Shown: positions 16,278 through 26,020, counted from the first letter of the stretch. The stretch: DNA of 64,000 nt from Leucobacter chromiisoli (GCF_016522505.1 NZ_JAEHOH010000001.1:434001-498000); one strand, 5' to 3'. Translations and numbers: made by a program. The notes: generated by a model from the letters alone, not told the origin.

Positions 16278-17606
16278 ATGAGCGCCACCCGCGCCCAGGC
16301 CGTCGAGGCCTCGAGCACACCCCGCCCGGACCCCGCCCGCATCCGCCCGCGACCGCGCGTCGCGCTGACCGCCCTCGCCCTCTTCTCGCTGCTCGTCGGC
16401 GCGAACCTCGGCACCCCGCTCTTCCCGGTGCTCGAGCATCGGCTAGGGGTCGGGCCGCTCGGGATCTCGCTGGCCTTCTCGAGCTACATCGTCGCCCTCA
16501 TCATCGGCCTGCTCGTGTTCCGGTGCTTCGCGGACTCGGTGAACCGCCGCACCGTGCTCGTGGCGGCGCTGACGGTCGCCGCCACGGCGACCGCGGCTCT
16601 CGCCTTCGCCCCCTCGCTCGCCTGGTTCTGCGCGGGCCGAGCGGCGCAGGGTGCGGCGATCGCCTGCGCCACCGGGACGGCATCGGGGGCGCTCCGGATC
16701 CTGATGCCGACGAGACCCGGGTTCGCGGGCCGGCTCACGCTGCTCGCGAGCTCGGGCGGGGTCGCCGCGGGACCGGTCGTCGGGGGAGCACTGTCGCTCG
16801 CGGGCGGTGACGCCGTGGCGGTGCCCTTCCTCGCGGTGGCCGCCCTGCTGGCGGCCCTGATCCCGGCCATCCTGCTGGTGGCGCCGCGCACCGCCTGCCG
16901 CCCGGCGACCGCGACGGAGCCGATCGCGCTCGCGGACGCGCCGCCGGAGCTCGACGCCCGGCCGGAGTCCGGCGATCCCGCCGAGGTGCCGCCCACCCCG
17001 GAGACGCCGCCCGCCCCAGGCCGGCGGTCGGGGCACCGCCCAGGTTCGCCAGCCCTGCGCGCCTTCAGGGTCGCGGCGGCGACGGGCTTCCTGAGCTTCA
17101 CCGTCTTCGGCTTCTGCCTCTCGCTCGCGCCCTCCTACTTCGCCGGCATCGTGCAGACGGAGTCGAGACTCGCGATCGGTCTGCTCTCCGCCGTCACGCT
17201 GGGCGCCTCCGCGCTCACGCAACTCCTCCCGCTGCGAGGGGCGTGGCGCATGCCCGTCGGGCTCTCCGCGCTGGCGGTCGCGCTCCTCGGACTGGGAGCC
17301 GCGGGGTGGATCGGCGGCGCCCCGCTCGTCGTGGCGGCGGGCGTCCTCGCCGGTGCGGGGCAGGGGATCGCCTTCCAGGCCGCCTTCACGGCCGCGACGA
17401 CCTCCGTGGCGCCCCGGCAGCACGCCTCGACCGTCAGCGCGATCTACACGGTCACCTATCTGGGGAGCGCACTGCCCGTGCTGGGGCTCGGCGCGCTCGC
17501 CGAGCTCGTCGGCCTGGGGCCCGCCGTCGCCGCGTTCGCGCTCGTCACCGCCGCCGCCTGCGCGGCCCTCGCGTTCGCGACCGGCGGGCGCCGGGCGGCC
17601 GCATAG
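16278..17606 (+). CDS. MFS transporter
   Basis: A 442-residue, probably 12-helix major facilitator. A 40-residue N-terminal tail precedes helix 1 ([22 protein letters not shown]). The cytoplasmic loop between helices 6 and 7 is long and Pro/Glu-rich (about residues 205-260). The last helices carry [26 protein letters not shown] lies five bases before the ATG. Because it is divergent from an Lrp-type regulator, I infer efflux of an amino acid or related metabolite; the substrate cannot be read from sequence. Confidence 0.85.
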   Translation: MSATRAQAVEASSTPRPDPARIRPRPRVALTALALFSLLVGANLGTPLFPVLEHRLGVGPLGISLAFSSYIVALIIGLLVFRCFADSVNRRTVLVAALTVAATATAALAFAPSLAWFCAGRAAQGAAIACATGTASGALRILMPTRPGFAGRLTLLASSGGVAAGPVVGGALSLAGGDAVAVPFLAVAALLAALIPAILLVAPRTACRPATATEPIALADAPPELDARPESGDPAEVPPTPETPPAPGRRSGHRPGSPALRAFRVAAATGFLSFTVFGFCLSLAPSYFAGIVQTESRLAIGLLSAVTLGASALTQLLPLRGAWRMPVGLSALAVALLGLGAAGWIGGAPLVVAAGVLAGAGQGIAFQAAFTAATTSVAPRQHASTVSAIYTVTYLGSALPVLGLGALAELVGLGPAVAAFALVTAAACAALAFATGGRRAAA

Positions 17607-17617
17607 CGGAGCGCGCT

Positions 17618-17664
17618 CGCCGAGCGGACGCGCCCGCCGCCCCGCCGAGCGGACGCGCCCGCCG
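17618..17664. repeat. 22-bp direct repeat, 25-bp period
   Basis: Two identical 22-base copies, CGCCGAGCGGACGCGCCCGC plus CG, occupy 17618-17639 and 17643-17664 in the 60-bp gap between the convergent MFS and dehydrogenase genes. No terminator hairpin with a T-run is seen there. Confidence 0.8.
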
Positions 17665-17666
17665 TA

Positions 17667-18518
17667 TCAGCGCTCGATCTTGTCGAGGTGCAGCATGCGC
17701 GCGAGGTTCTTGTCGAGCTCGTCGTCGCGGAAGATCTTCTTCCAGTCCTCCTTGATGATGCTCTCGCGGCCGTAGTCCATGGCGATCAGGCACGCCTCGC
17801 TGAAGGGGTTGTCGCCGCGCAGACCGTTCGCGAGCGCCACCTGCGTGTGGCCGTAGAGGATGCTGCGCGCCGCGGCCTCGGGCACCCCCATGGTGTCGAT
17901 CGCCTCCTGCAGCGCCTCGTTCAGCAGCTCGCCGATCATGCAGGCGACCGTCTCCACGAGCGTCGGCTCGAGCTGCGCGAGCTGCTTGACGGTGACCCAG
18001 TGCACGTCGATGACGGGGGCGTAGATCGCACGGACGGTGGCCTCCACGATCTCCCGCTTCTCGGGATCGTCGGACTCGACCGCGGCGATCGCGTCTTGCG
18101 GGGCGGCGATGCCGCCGAAGGTGTCCGCCCACTCCTCGGGGGTCGTGCGCTCGAGGAACACCGACGGGTGGCACGGGTGGGCGACCGCCTGGATCACGTC
18201 GTCGCGGGTCGTCAGCAGACCGGCGTAGGCTGCCGCGGGATCGAGGGTGAGCAGGATCGCGCCGCTCTTCATCTGCGGCACGAGCTCCGCCGAGACGCTC
18301 GCGAGCGCGAGGTCGGGCACCGCGAGGACGACGATGTCGGCGCCCGCCACGGCGGTCGCGGCGTCGGTCAGCTCGCGACCGGCCGCGACGACCCGCTCCC
18401 GGCCCGCGGGCGAGGTCTCGACGTAGGAGACGCGATGGTCGGTCTTCACGAGGTTGTTCGAGACCCGGGTGCCCATCTTGCCGCCGGCGCCGATGACCGC
18501 GATCGCGTAGTTGTTCAC
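17667..18518 (-). CDS. PGDH_C-type NAD(P) dehydrogenase, probable D-apionate oxidoisomerase (ApnO-like)
   Basis: A 283-residue dehydrogenase. The Rossmann N-terminus (IAVIGAGGKMGTRVSNNL) is followed by a helical C-terminal domain of the phosphogluconate-dehydrogenase-C type (AHPCHPSVF near 113-121, HTQVALANGLRGDNPFSEACLIAMDYG near 224-250). Known ApnO enzymes, which turn D-apionate into 3-oxo-isoapionate with NAD, share this architecture. The neighbours (TIM-barrel enzyme, Dak-type kinase, TIM paralogue) are the remaining steps of that route, so I infer ApnO function, but substrate specificity is unproven. GTG 18518 overlaps the upstream gene's stop; it is the last gene of the reverse operon. 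Confidence 0.65.
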   Translation of the reverse strand: MNNYAIAVIGAGGKMGTRVSNNLVKTDHRVSYVETSPAGRERVVAAGRELTDAATAVAGADIVVLAVPDLALASVSAELVPQMKSGAILLTLDPAAAYAGLLTTRDDVIQAVAHPCHPSVFLERTTPEEWADTFGGIAAPQDAIAAVESDDPEKREIVEATVRAIYAPVIDVHWVTVKQLAQLEPTLVETVACMIGELLNEALQEAIDTMGVPEAAARSILYGHTQVALANGLRGDNPFSEACLIAMDYGRESIIKEDWKKIFRDDELDKNLARMLHLDKIER

Positions 18519-19309
18519 AGTGTGCTCCTTAGATATTCGAGTGTGGTTCGTGTCCAGGCCCGTTCGAGGTCAACGGTGCTCGTGGGATCCCCCTGCCAGG
18601 GGAGCCAGTGCTCGACGACCTCGTTGATCCCGCGCTCGCGGGGACGGGCCGTGTCGAGCAGGTGGCGGTAGTCGTGCAGGCCGCGGCCCATCGGGGCTCC
18701 GCTGTACGTGAAGCCGACCCAGCCGTCCTGCCGGTCGAAGGCGAAGTCCTTGACGTGGACGTTCTTCAGGACGGGGGCCGCGAGCTCCACGCAGTCGCGA
18801 GGGTGCTCGAGCCTCGCGACCACGTTCGCTGGGTCGAGGCAGACGCCGAGCCTCGGCGAACCGACCCGCTCGACCAGGCGCACGAGGTCGGCCGTCGCGA
18901 TCTGCTCGTAGGTCTCGAGCGCGAGGTCGACGCCGGCCCGCTCGAAGGCGGGCGCGGCGTCGCGCAGCCACTCCTCGGCCTGCTGCGGGTTCGGCCGGCT
19001 GTCGGGGCCGAACACCATACTGCGGACGAGCCGTGCGTCGAAGATCTCGGCCAGACGGAGGAAGCGCTCGAGTCGGGGCGCTTCGATGCCCTTGGTGCCG
19101 AGCTCGATCGTGAGGCCCAGATCCCGCGCCGCCCGCGCGGCCTCCCGCAGCTGCTCATCGCTCATCCGCTCCAGAGGCGCGAAATCGCAGATCTGGAACA
19201 GCCGCACGTCCTGCTCCCGGGTGGCTTCGAACGCCCCCACGAGGGAGAGCGGGGCGGGAACCCGGTCCGAGTGCTGCCAGAAGAAGGCGTAGGTGCTGAG
19301 ACCGATCAT
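18515..19309 (-). CDS. Xylose-isomerase-like TIM-barrel enzyme, probable 3-oxo-isoapionate decarboxylase (OiaC-like)
   Basis: A 264-residue protein of the sugar phosphate isomerase/epimerase (AP_endonuc_2) fold. It starts MIGLSTYAFFWQ and has the typical metal-ligand strand ends: LALETYEQ, GVCLDPANV, NVHVKDFAF and INEVVEHW. The family contains isomerases, epimerases and decarboxylases, so fold alone does not set the reaction. Adjacency to an ApnO-like dehydrogenase and to erythrulose-type kinase and isomerase genes suggests the OiaC step, releasing CO2 and L-erythrulose. The gene lies 11 bp after the amidase and overlaps the dehydrogenase by four bases. Confidence 0.6.
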   Translation of the reverse strand: MIGLSTYAFFWQHSDRVPAPLSLVGAFEATREQDVRLFQICDFAPLERMSDEQLREAARAARDLGLTIELGTKGIEAPRLERFLRLAEIFDARLVRSMVFGPDSRPNPQQAEEWLRDAAPAFERAGVDLALETYEQIATADLVRLVERVGSPRLGVCLDPANVVARLEHPRDCVELAAPVLKNVHVKDFAFDRQDGWVGFTYSGAPMGRGLHDYRHLLDTARPRERGINEVVEHWLPWQGDPTSTVDLERAWTRTTLEYLRSTL

Positions 19310-19320
19310 TCCACTGCGCC

Positions 19321-20730
19321 TCAGCGGACGGGGAACTGCGGCGCCGCCTCCGCGGGGCGCGCGGCCTCGTACCAGGACGCCGCCTGCAGCACGCCGAGAT
19401 CGTCGAAGCGGCGCCCCGAGAGCTGGAGGCCGATCGTGCGGCCGTCCGAGGTGAGGCCGCAATTCACGGTGGCGGCGGGCTGGCCCGACATGTTGTAGGG
19501 GAGGGTGAACCCGATGTGGCTCATGCCGCCGTTCTCGAAGCCGAAGGGCATCGGCCACTCCGCGGGGAAGGCGGCGCGGGTCGCGACCGGCGACAGCACG
19601 ATGTCGTAGGGCTGCGTCGCAGCGGTCGTGGCGGCGCGCAGCTCCTGGATGGTCTCGTAGCACTCGAGCACGCGCGACCCGGGAACGTCGGATCCGCCCA
19701 TGCACCAGTCGGCGATGAAGGGCAGCACCCGCATCTGCTTCTCGGCGGGCAGGGCCCGGTAGGTCGCCCACGAGCGCACGCGCCAGAACTGGTCGAGGTC
19801 GGTCAGCATGTCGTCGGTGATGAAGGGATCCACCTCGACGACCTCCGCGCCCGCGGCGGCGAACAGCCGGCCGGCCGCGGCGACGGCGTCGCGCACCTCG
19901 GGATCGAGCTCCAGGCCCGCTCCGGCGTCGAGGTGGAGGCCGACCCTGAGCTTCGACACGTCGGTTCCCAGCTGCGTCCAGTCGATCTCCGCGCCGGGGA
20001 GGGCCGTGTAGTCGCGGGCGTCGGGGCGCGACACGATCTCCATGGTCCAGGCCAGATCCTCGACGGTGCGGGACATCGGGCCCGCCGCGCGACCGAGATA
20101 GGGGTTGTCGAGCGGCACGCGCCCGTCGCTGGGCTTCAGCGTGGCGAGGCCGAGCCAGGTGCCGGGCAGCCGGATCGAGCCGCCGATGTCGGTGCCGATG
20201 TTGGCGACCGCGAAGCCCGCCGCGGCGGCGGCGCCCGCACCGGCGCTCGAGCCGCCGGTGGTCAAGGAGGGATCCCACGGGCTGCGCGAGATGCCGTTGA
20301 TGCTGGAGACGCCGGAGGAGAGCATGCCCCAGTCGGGCATCGTGGTGGATCCGACGATCACGGCGCCCGACTCGAGCGCGCGGTCGACGACGGGCGCGTT
20401 CGCGGTGGAGAGGCTCGGGTCGGTCGCCGCCGTGCCCGAGCGGTAGTCGACGCCCTCGCGGCGCAGGTTCTCCTTGATCGTCCACGGCACGCCGTCGAAG
20501 TCGCTCAGCTGCTCGCCGCGCCGCCAGCGCTCGGCGCTCCGCTCGGCGCTGCTGCGCACGTTCTCGGGGGTGAACTCGGTGAAGGCGTTGAGCTCCGGGT
20601 TGCGCTCCTCCACGGTCTCGATGACCGCTTCGGCGACGTCGACGGGATCGAAGTCGCCGGCCGTGAAGCCGGCGCTCAGCTCCCTGCCCGTCATCGCTCG
20701 GAGTTCGGATCGGCTGGATGCGGTGGACAT
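19321..20730 (-). CDS. Amidase-signature-family hydrolase
   Basis: A 469-residue cytosolic amidase. The Ser-cisSer-Lys triad is intact: K86 in VPWTIKEN, the GGSSAGAG loop (160-166) and nucleophile S185 in GTDIGGSIR. There is no signal peptide. GGGGAG-like bases precede the ATG. It sits between a peptide-type ABC transporter and the two sugar-acid enzymes in the same operon, so it probably hydrolyses an amide bond in the imported compound or in a pathway intermediate. Its substrate is not predictable from sequence; glutamyl-tRNA amidotransferase function is unlikely because no gatC/gatB is near. Confidence 0.8.
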   Translation of the reverse strand: MSTASSRSELRAMTGRELSAGFTAGDFDPVDVAEAVIETVEERNPELNAFTEFTPENVRSSAERSAERWRRGEQLSDFDGVPWTIKENLRREGVDYRSGTAATDPSLSTANAPVVDRALESGAVIVGSTTMPDWGMLSSGVSSINGISRSPWDPSLTTGGSSAGAGAAAAAGFAVANIGTDIGGSIRLPGTWLGLATLKPSDGRVPLDNPYLGRAAGPMSRTVEDLAWTMEIVSRPDARDYTALPGAEIDWTQLGTDVSKLRVGLHLDAGAGLELDPEVRDAVAAAGRLFAAAGAEVVEVDPFITDDMLTDLDQFWRVRSWATYRALPAEKQMRVLPFIADWCMGGSDVPGSRVLECYETIQELRAATTAATQPYDIVLSPVATRAAFPAEWPMPFGFENGGMSHIGFTLPYNMSGQPAATVNCGLTSDGRTIGLQLSGRRFDDLGVLQAASWYEAARPAEAAPQFPVR

Positions 20731-20807
20731 GCTCTCTCCCCTGTCGGTGTGCTGGTCGGAACGTTCGTGAATTCGGCGCTGCCGCCGGTGCGGGCCGCGT
20801 CGGCGGC

Positions 20808-22556
20808 CTACGCGGAGCCGATCGCGTGGTGCAGCGTCGGCGTCGCCTCGATGAGCTGGCGGGTGTAGTCGTCCTGCGGGTTCTCGTAGATCTCGGCGGT
20901 CGTGCCGGTCTCGACGACGTTGCCCGCCCGCATCACGGCGACCGTGTCGCACAGGTGCTTGACCACGCTGAGATCGTGCGACACGAACAGCAGCGTGAGC
21001 GCGTACTCGTCGACGAGGTCGGCGAGCAGGTTGAGCACCTGGGCGCGCACCGAGACGTCGAGGGCGCTGACCGGCTCGTCGGCGACCAGGATCCGGGGCT
21101 TGCACACGAGCGCGCGGGCGATCGAGATGCGCTGCCGCTGACCGCCGGAGAACTGGTGGGGGAAGCGCTCCATGGCATCGGGGCTGAGCCCCACGGCCTC
21201 GAGCATCTCGGCCACGGCGTCCCTGCGGTCGCTCGCGCGCATCGGCTTGCCGTCCTGCAGGTTGGCGGGGTTGAGCAGCGGCTCCTCGACGATGTCGAGC
21301 ACCCGCATGCGCGGATCGAGGGACGCCATCGGATCCTGGAACACGATCTGCAGCTGGCTGCGCAGGGTGCCGAAGTCGCGGTCGCGGGCGCGCATGAGGT
21401 CGATGTCGAGCACGTCGGCCTGCCCGCCGGTGGGCCGCTCGAGGCCCGACAGGATCTTGAGCAGCGTCGACTTGCCCGATCCCGACTCGCCGACGATGCC
21501 GAAACGCTGGCCGGCGTGGACGGTGAAGTCGATTCCGCGCAGGGCCCGCACCTCGGCGGCCTTGCCGAACATCGAGGCGCGAGTGCGCACGTAGGTCTTC
21601 GTGAGATCCCGGGCCCGGATGATCGGCTCGCCGCCGTGCTCGGCCGGCGACTCGCCCACGGGCTCCGGCGCCGGTTCCGCCGCCACTTGCTCCGCGACCT
21701 CGGCCGGCCGGTACGCCGCCGCGGTCGCCACGGTGAACAGGCGCCCGTGCTCGTCGCGGGCGTCGAGGTCGGAGGCCGCCAGCAGCCCTCGGGTGTAGGG
21801 GTGCTGCGGGTTCTGGAAGACCTGCTCGATGGGTCCCTCCTCGACGATGTCGCCCTTGTTGAGCACCACCGCGCGGTCGCAGACGCTCGCCACGACGGCG
21901 AGGTCGTGGGTGATGAAGAGCATGCCCGTGTCGCGCTTCCTGACGAGCTCGACCACGAGATCCAGCACCTGCCGCTGCACCGTGACGTCGAGCGCGGTGG
22001 TCGGTTCGTCGCAGATGAGCAGGGACGGATCGTTGGCGAGCGCCATCGCCAGCATCACGCGCTGGCGCTGCCCGCCCGAGAGCTGGTGCGGGAAGGCCTG
22101 CGCGGCCTCCGCCGGATTGGGCAGGCCCACGTCGTCGAGGAGCGAGACGGCGCGCTTCTCGGCCGCCGCCCGCGAGGGCTGGGTGCCGTGGATCTGCATG
22201 ATCTCCGCGACCTGGCGACCCACCCGCATGAGCGGGTTGAGCGCGGTCATCGGCTCCTGGAACACCATCGACATCGACTTGCCGCGCCGCTGCGCGAGCT
22301 CCCGCTCGGAGAGCTGCAGCAGGTTGACCGAGTCGTCGCCGGCGTGCACCGTCCCGCTCGCGGTCAGCGGCTCGGGGAGCAGGCCCATCACGGCGAGCGA
22401 GGTGAGCGACTTGCCCGATCCCGACTCGCCGATCAGTCCGACCCGCTCGCCCTGGGCGATGTGGAAGGAGATGCCGCTCACGAGAGAGGCGTGCGGCGTC
22501 CTGACCGTGAGGTTCGAGACGTCGAGCGCGAGCTGCGAGTTCACTGGGGTGTTCAT
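20808..22556 (-). CDS. Fused peptide-type ABC transporter ATPase (DppD-DppF)
   Basis: A single 582-residue chain joins two ATPase domains. Domain 1 has Walker A GESGSGKS (K49), LSGGQRQRVMLAM, CDEPTTALDVT and an oligopeptide-family C-terminal end (NPQHPYTRGLL). Domain 2 (from about residue 330) has Walker A near 355-363, FSGGQRQRISIA, ADEPVSALDVS and NPQDDYTRQLIEA. The linker around 300-325 is Ala/Pro/Glu-rich. It energises the two permeases upstream. ATG 22556 gives an ATGA overlap with the permease stop. Confidence 0.92.
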   Translation of the reverse strand: MNTPVNSQLALDVSNLTVRTPHASLVSGISFHIAQGERVGLIGESGSGKSLTSLAVMGLLPEPLTASGTVHAGDDSVNLLQLSERELAQRRGKSMSMVFQEPMTALNPLMRVGRQVAEIMQIHGTQPSRAAAEKRAVSLLDDVGLPNPAEAAQAFPHQLSGGQRQRVMLAMALANDPSLLICDEPTTALDVTVQRQVLDLVVELVRKRDTGMLFITHDLAVVASVCDRAVVLNKGDIVEEGPIEQVFQNPQHPYTRGLLAASDLDARDEHGRLFTVATAAAYRPAEVAEQVAAEPAPEPVGESPAEHGGEPIIRARDLTKTYVRTRASMFGKAAEVRALRGIDFTVHAGQRFGIVGESGSGKSTLLKILSGLERPTGGQADVLDIDLMRARDRDFGTLRSQLQIVFQDPMASLDPRMRVLDIVEEPLLNPANLQDGKPMRASDRRDAVAEMLEAVGLSPDAMERFPHQFSGGQRQRISIARALVCKPRILVADEPVSALDVSVRAQVLNLLADLVDEYALTLLFVSHDLSVVKHLCDTVAVMRAGNVVETGTTAEIYENPQDDYTRQLIEATPTLHHAIGSA

Positions 22557-23446
22557 CGGTTCTCCCGGAGTTTCGGATCGAAACGATCGCGCAGACCGTC
22601 GCCGAGCAGGTTGAATCCCAGGACCGCGATGGCGATCGCGACGCCGGGGAAGATCGCGAGATAGACGTCGGTGGCGAGGAACTGCTGCGACTCCTGCAGC
22701 ATGCGTCCCCACGAGGGCGTCGGAGGGGGAGTGCCCAGACCGAGGAAGGAGAGCCCCGCCTCGGCGAGCACCGCGATCGCGAAGTTCACGGAGGCCTGCA
22801 CGACGAGCATGCCCGAGATGTTGGGGAGCACGTGCCGCAGGGCGATCATGAACATCGGGCGGTTCGCCGCGCGGGCGGCGAAGATGTAGTCGGTCTTCAT
22901 GACCTGCAGGGTCCCGGCCCTCGCGACGCGGGCGAAGGCGGGGATCGCGGCGATGCCGATGGCCGACATCGCGGTGACCGTGCTGCCGCCGAACACCGCG
23001 CCGAAGATGATGGCGAGGAGCAGGTTGGGGAACGCCATCATCACGTCGGTGACCCGCATGAGGAAGCCGTCGAGACGGCCGCCACGCATGCCGGCCACGA
23101 TGCCGAGCGGCACGCCGAACACGACCGCGATGCCGACGGCGACGATGCCGACGAGCAGCGTGATCTGCGACCCGACCATGATGGCCGAGAAGACGTCGCG
23201 GCCGTAGCGGTCGGTGCCCATCCAGTGCTCGGCCCCCGGCGGCTGCAGGCGATCCGCCGGCACGCTCTGCACGGGGTTGTAGGGGGTCCAGAAGAACGAG
23301 ATCAGGGCCGTGACGACGACGATGCCGACGAGGATCCCGCCGGCGATCAGCTGGGCGTTGAGGCGCTCGCGGCGCCGCGGGACGGCCAGCGCCAGCGTGG
23401 CCGGAGGCTGCGCGACGACGCCCGTGGGGGGATGCGATTCGGTCAT
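22553..23446 (-). CDS. Peptide-type ABC transporter permease (DppC family)
   Basis: A 297-residue permease. An N-terminal cytoplasmic segment is followed by a first helix (LIAGGILVGIVVVTALISFF), then the DppC hallmark HWMGTDRYGRDVFSAIMVGSQITL near residues 72-95. The EAA-like loop is RPMFMIALRHVLPNISGMLVVQ, and the C-terminal part has GLGTPPPTPSWGRML. It starts at ATG 23446, two bases after the partner permease stop. Confidence 0.92.
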   Translation of the reverse strand: MTESHPPTGVVAQPPATLALAVPRRRERLNAQLIAGGILVGIVVVTALISFFWTPYNPVQSVPADRLQPPGAEHWMGTDRYGRDVFSAIMVGSQITLLVGIVAVGIAVVFGVPLGIVAGMRGGRLDGFLMRVTDVMMAFPNLLLAIIFGAVFGGSTVTAMSAIGIAAIPAFARVARAGTLQVMKTDYIFAARAANRPMFMIALRHVLPNISGMLVVQASVNFAIAVLAEAGLSFLGLGTPPPTPSWGRMLQESQQFLATDVYLAIFPGVAIAIAVLGFNLLGDGLRDRFDPKLRENR

Positions 23447-23448
23447 GG

Positions 23449-24396
23449 TCAGGCCGCCTTCCGCAGACGAGGATCGAACAGCGAGTACGTGATCTCCACC
23501 AGGAAGTTGATGAGGACCACCAGCAGCACGAGCATCACGCCGACGCCCTGGACGGCGATGAGGTCGCGGTTGCTGACGGAGTCGACGAGCAGGCTGCCGA
23601 GGCCGGGGATGACGAACACCCGCTCGATGACGACGGCGCCGACCAGCATCGTGGCGAGCTGCACGCCCACCACCGTCAGCACCGGGATGCCGGCGTTGCG
23701 CAGGCCGTGCCGCACGAGCGCCGCGTTGCTGGTGAGGCCCTTCGCCCGCGCGGTGCGGAGGAAGTCCTCGCGCATGATCTCGAGCACGGCCGAGCGGACG
23801 TAGCGGGTCATCACCGACGCCTGCACGGAGCCGAGCGCGAGCGCCGGGAGGAAGATCCTGCGCACGAACTCGCCGAAGTCGTCGGCGGGCGCCACCCAGC
23901 CCCCGGACGGGAACCACCCGAGGTTGACGGCGAAGAGCGCGATGAGCAGCACGCCGACGAGGAAGTTCGGCACCGCGACGCCCACCTGGGAGACGCCGGA
24001 GATGATGGCCCCGGAGGCGTTGCGGTGGCGGATCGCGGCGAGGGTGCCGACGGGGATGGCGATGACGAGGGCGAGCACCATCGCCGTGATCACCAGGAGG
24101 AGCGTCACCTGCGTCCGGTCGATGACCAGGGCGGAGATGTTCTCCTGCAGCACGTACGAGTCGCCGAAGTCACCGCGGAGGAGCCCGCCCGCCCAGTCGA
24201 AGTACTGGAGGACGAGCGGCTGATCGATCCCGTATCGCTCGCGCCACTGGTCGAGCGCCTCCGGAGTCGCGTTGACTCCGAGTGCGACGACCGCGGGGTC
24301 TCCCGGCATGACGCGCAGCAGCGCGAACAGGATGACCGTGGCGATGAACAGGGTGATGATCAGCTGTCCCAGACTGCTGAGAAGCCGAAGCGGCAT
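23449..24396 (-). CDS. Peptide-type ABC transporter permease (DppB family)
   Basis: A 315-residue permease of the BPD_transp_1 family. Helix 1 is LGQLIITLFIATVILFALLR followed by VMPGDPAV, as in DppB/OppB. The ATPase-contact loop is MREDFLRTARAKGLTSNAALVRHGLRNA near residues 205-232, and the end is VEITYSLFDPRLRKA. It is preceded by GGAGC and followed closely by the DppC-type gene. Confidence 0.92.
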   Translation of the reverse strand: MPLRLLSSLGQLIITLFIATVILFALLRVMPGDPAVVALGVNATPEALDQWRERYGIDQPLVLQYFDWAGGLLRGDFGDSYVLQENISALVIDRTQVTLLLVITAMVLALVIAIPVGTLAAIRHRNASGAIISGVSQVGVAVPNFLVGVLLIALFAVNLGWFPSGGWVAPADDFGEFVRRIFLPALALGSVQASVMTRYVRSAVLEIMREDFLRTARAKGLTSNAALVRHGLRNAGIPVLTVVGVQLATMLVGAVVIERVFVIPGLGSLLVDSVSNRDLIAVQGVGVMLVLLVVLINFLVEITYSLFDPRLRKAA

Positions 24397-24440
24397 GGGC
24401 GGGCTCCTTTATCCTCGGTGGTGAGCAGCGCGGTCGGGCG

Positions 24441-25961
24441 CTACTCGCTCCAGTGCATGGTCGAGAGCGTGAGCGCCTCGGTGACCTCGTTCTCCTGCAC
24501 GCCCTCGAGACCGGCCTTGGAGACCGAGACGAGCGGGTAGAGGAAGAGGAACTCGGCGGCGGCGTCCTCGGAGATGATGCGTGCGACCTCCTTCATCCCC
24601 TCGACGTACTCCTCCTCGGTGCCCTGGTCCGCTGCCGCGGCGAGGTCCTTGATCTTGGAGTTGTCGTAGCCCGTGTAGAACTCGGGGTCGTTGAAGGTGA
24701 TGAGCATGTCGCGGGCCTCGGCGGTGCCGATGACGGTCATCTCGTAGTCGGCCTGGGTCCAGACCGTGTCGAGCCAGACGGCGGGGAACTCGGTCGACTC
24801 GATGGTCACGTTGATGCCCACGTCGGCGAGCTGCGAGACCACGATGTCGGAGACGGCGGTCGCGTAGGGGAGCGTCGGGACCTTCCAGGTCACGTCGATG
24901 TTCTCGGCTCCCGCCTCCTTGAGCAGGTCGCGGGCCTTGTCGGGATCGTAGGGGTAGAGATCCGTCAGATCCTCGTAGTACGGGTCGTGCGGCGGGACCA
25001 TGCCGCCGATCTCGGTGCCGTAGCCGGCCCACGCGGTGTCGATGACGGCCTGCTCGTCGATCGCGTAGCGGACGGCCTGGCGCACGCGGATGTCGTCGAA
25101 CGGAGCGCGCTTGTTGTTCATGGCGAGCATGATCTCGCGGTTGGTCGAGCCCTCGACGACGCTGAACGCGTCATCGCTCTTGAACCCGTCGATGAGGTCG
25201 GGGGCGCCGAGGTTGTAGACGAGGTCGACGTCGCCCGCGCGCAGCGCGTTCGTGGTGGCCACCGCGTCGGCGAAGTAGCGCATCGTCACGTCCTTGATGG
25301 CCGGCTCCTCGCCCCAGTAGTCGTCGCGGGCCTCGAGGCTGATGCTGTCGCCGCGCTTGACGTCGGTGATGACGTAGGGGCCGGTGCCGATCGGCTCGTT
25401 CGCGAGGTCGCCGACCTCCTTGGGCATCATGGCGCCGACGGAGGTGCCCATGTCGAACAGCCACGCGTTGCTGGGGCGGCTCAGGGTGACGGTGACCTCG
25501 GTCGGGGAGACGACCTCGACCGACTCGACGACATCCATCTTGTTCTTGAGGTCGAGCACCCAGTCGTTCTGCACTCGCTCGATGCTGGCCTTCACGTCAT
25601 CGGCGGTGAACGGCTCGCCGTTCGAGAAGGTCACGTCCTCCTGCAGCGTGAAGGTGTAGGACTTGCGATCGTCGCTGAGCTCCCACGACTCGGCGAGCTG
25701 CGGCTGGGGCGTGCCCTCCTGGTCGATGACGACGAGGCCCTCGTAGACGTTGGTCATCAGCAGCTGCGGGATCGGCGCACCGCCCGTGGTGGTGAAGTCG
25801 AAGTTCTGGGGCTCCGCGGTCAGAGCGACGGTGAGCGAGTCCTGGTCGGCACCGGCGGAGGATCCGCCCGAGTTGCCGGAGCTGCCCGCGCTGCAGGCGC
25901 TGAGGACCATCGCTGCCGCCAGTGCGGCGGCCGCAGCGACGGTGCGGCGAAGTTTTGGCAT
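24441..25961 (-). CDS. Solute-binding lipoprotein, SBP family 5
   Basis: A 506-residue extracytoplasmic receptor. The signal ends in lipobox LSAC (C23), followed by a Gly/Ser linker and the family 5 fold (SLTVALTAEPQNFDFTT, ESWELSDDRKSYTFTLQEDVTFSNGEPFTADDV, EPIGTGPYVI). Family 5 receptors bind peptides but also opines, glutathione, nickel and some sugars. I chose ATG 25961 because AAGGGAG lies eight bases upstream and the lipoprotein signal starts there. It is the first gene of a seven-gene reverse operon ending at 17667. Confidence 0.92.
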   Translation of the reverse strand: MPKLRRTVAAAAALAAAMVLSACSAGSSGNSGGSSAGADQDSLTVALTAEPQNFDFTTTGGAPIPQLLMTNVYEGLVVIDQEGTPQPQLAESWELSDDRKSYTFTLQEDVTFSNGEPFTADDVKASIERVQNDWVLDLKNKMDVVESVEVVSPTEVTVTLSRPSNAWLFDMGTSVGAMMPKEVGDLANEPIGTGPYVITDVKRGDSISLEARDDYWGEEPAIKDVTMRYFADAVATTNALRAGDVDLVYNLGAPDLIDGFKSDDAFSVVEGSTNREIMLAMNNKRAPFDDIRVRQAVRYAIDEQAVIDTAWAGYGTEIGGMVPPHDPYYEDLTDLYPYDPDKARDLLKEAGAENIDVTWKVPTLPYATAVSDIVVSQLADVGINVTIESTEFPAVWLDTVWTQADYEMTVIGTAEARDMLITFNDPEFYTGYDNSKIKDLAAAADQGTEEEYVEGMKEVARIISEDAAAEFLFLYPLVSVSKAGLEGVQENEVTEALTLSTMHWSE

Positions 25962-25990
25962 TGTGATACTCCCTTGTGTTCTCATGCACG

Positions 25991-26013
25991 GTCTACTGGT
26001 TCGACCAGTAGAC
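25991..26013. promoter_or_regulatory. FadR-type GntR operator (23-bp perfect palindrome)
   Basis: Ten-base arms GTCTACTGGT and ACCAGTAGAC flank TCG. The core CTGGTTCGACCAG differs by one base from the classical E. coli FadR half-site pattern CTGGTC-N-GACCAG and fits the FadR-subfamily rule TNGTNNNACNA. It lies 30 bp before the binding-protein gene, next to a FadR-type regulator gene, and directly downstream of a reverse-strand promoter, the position of a repressor roadblock. Confidence 0.8.
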
Positions 26014-26020
26014 TTGCTTT

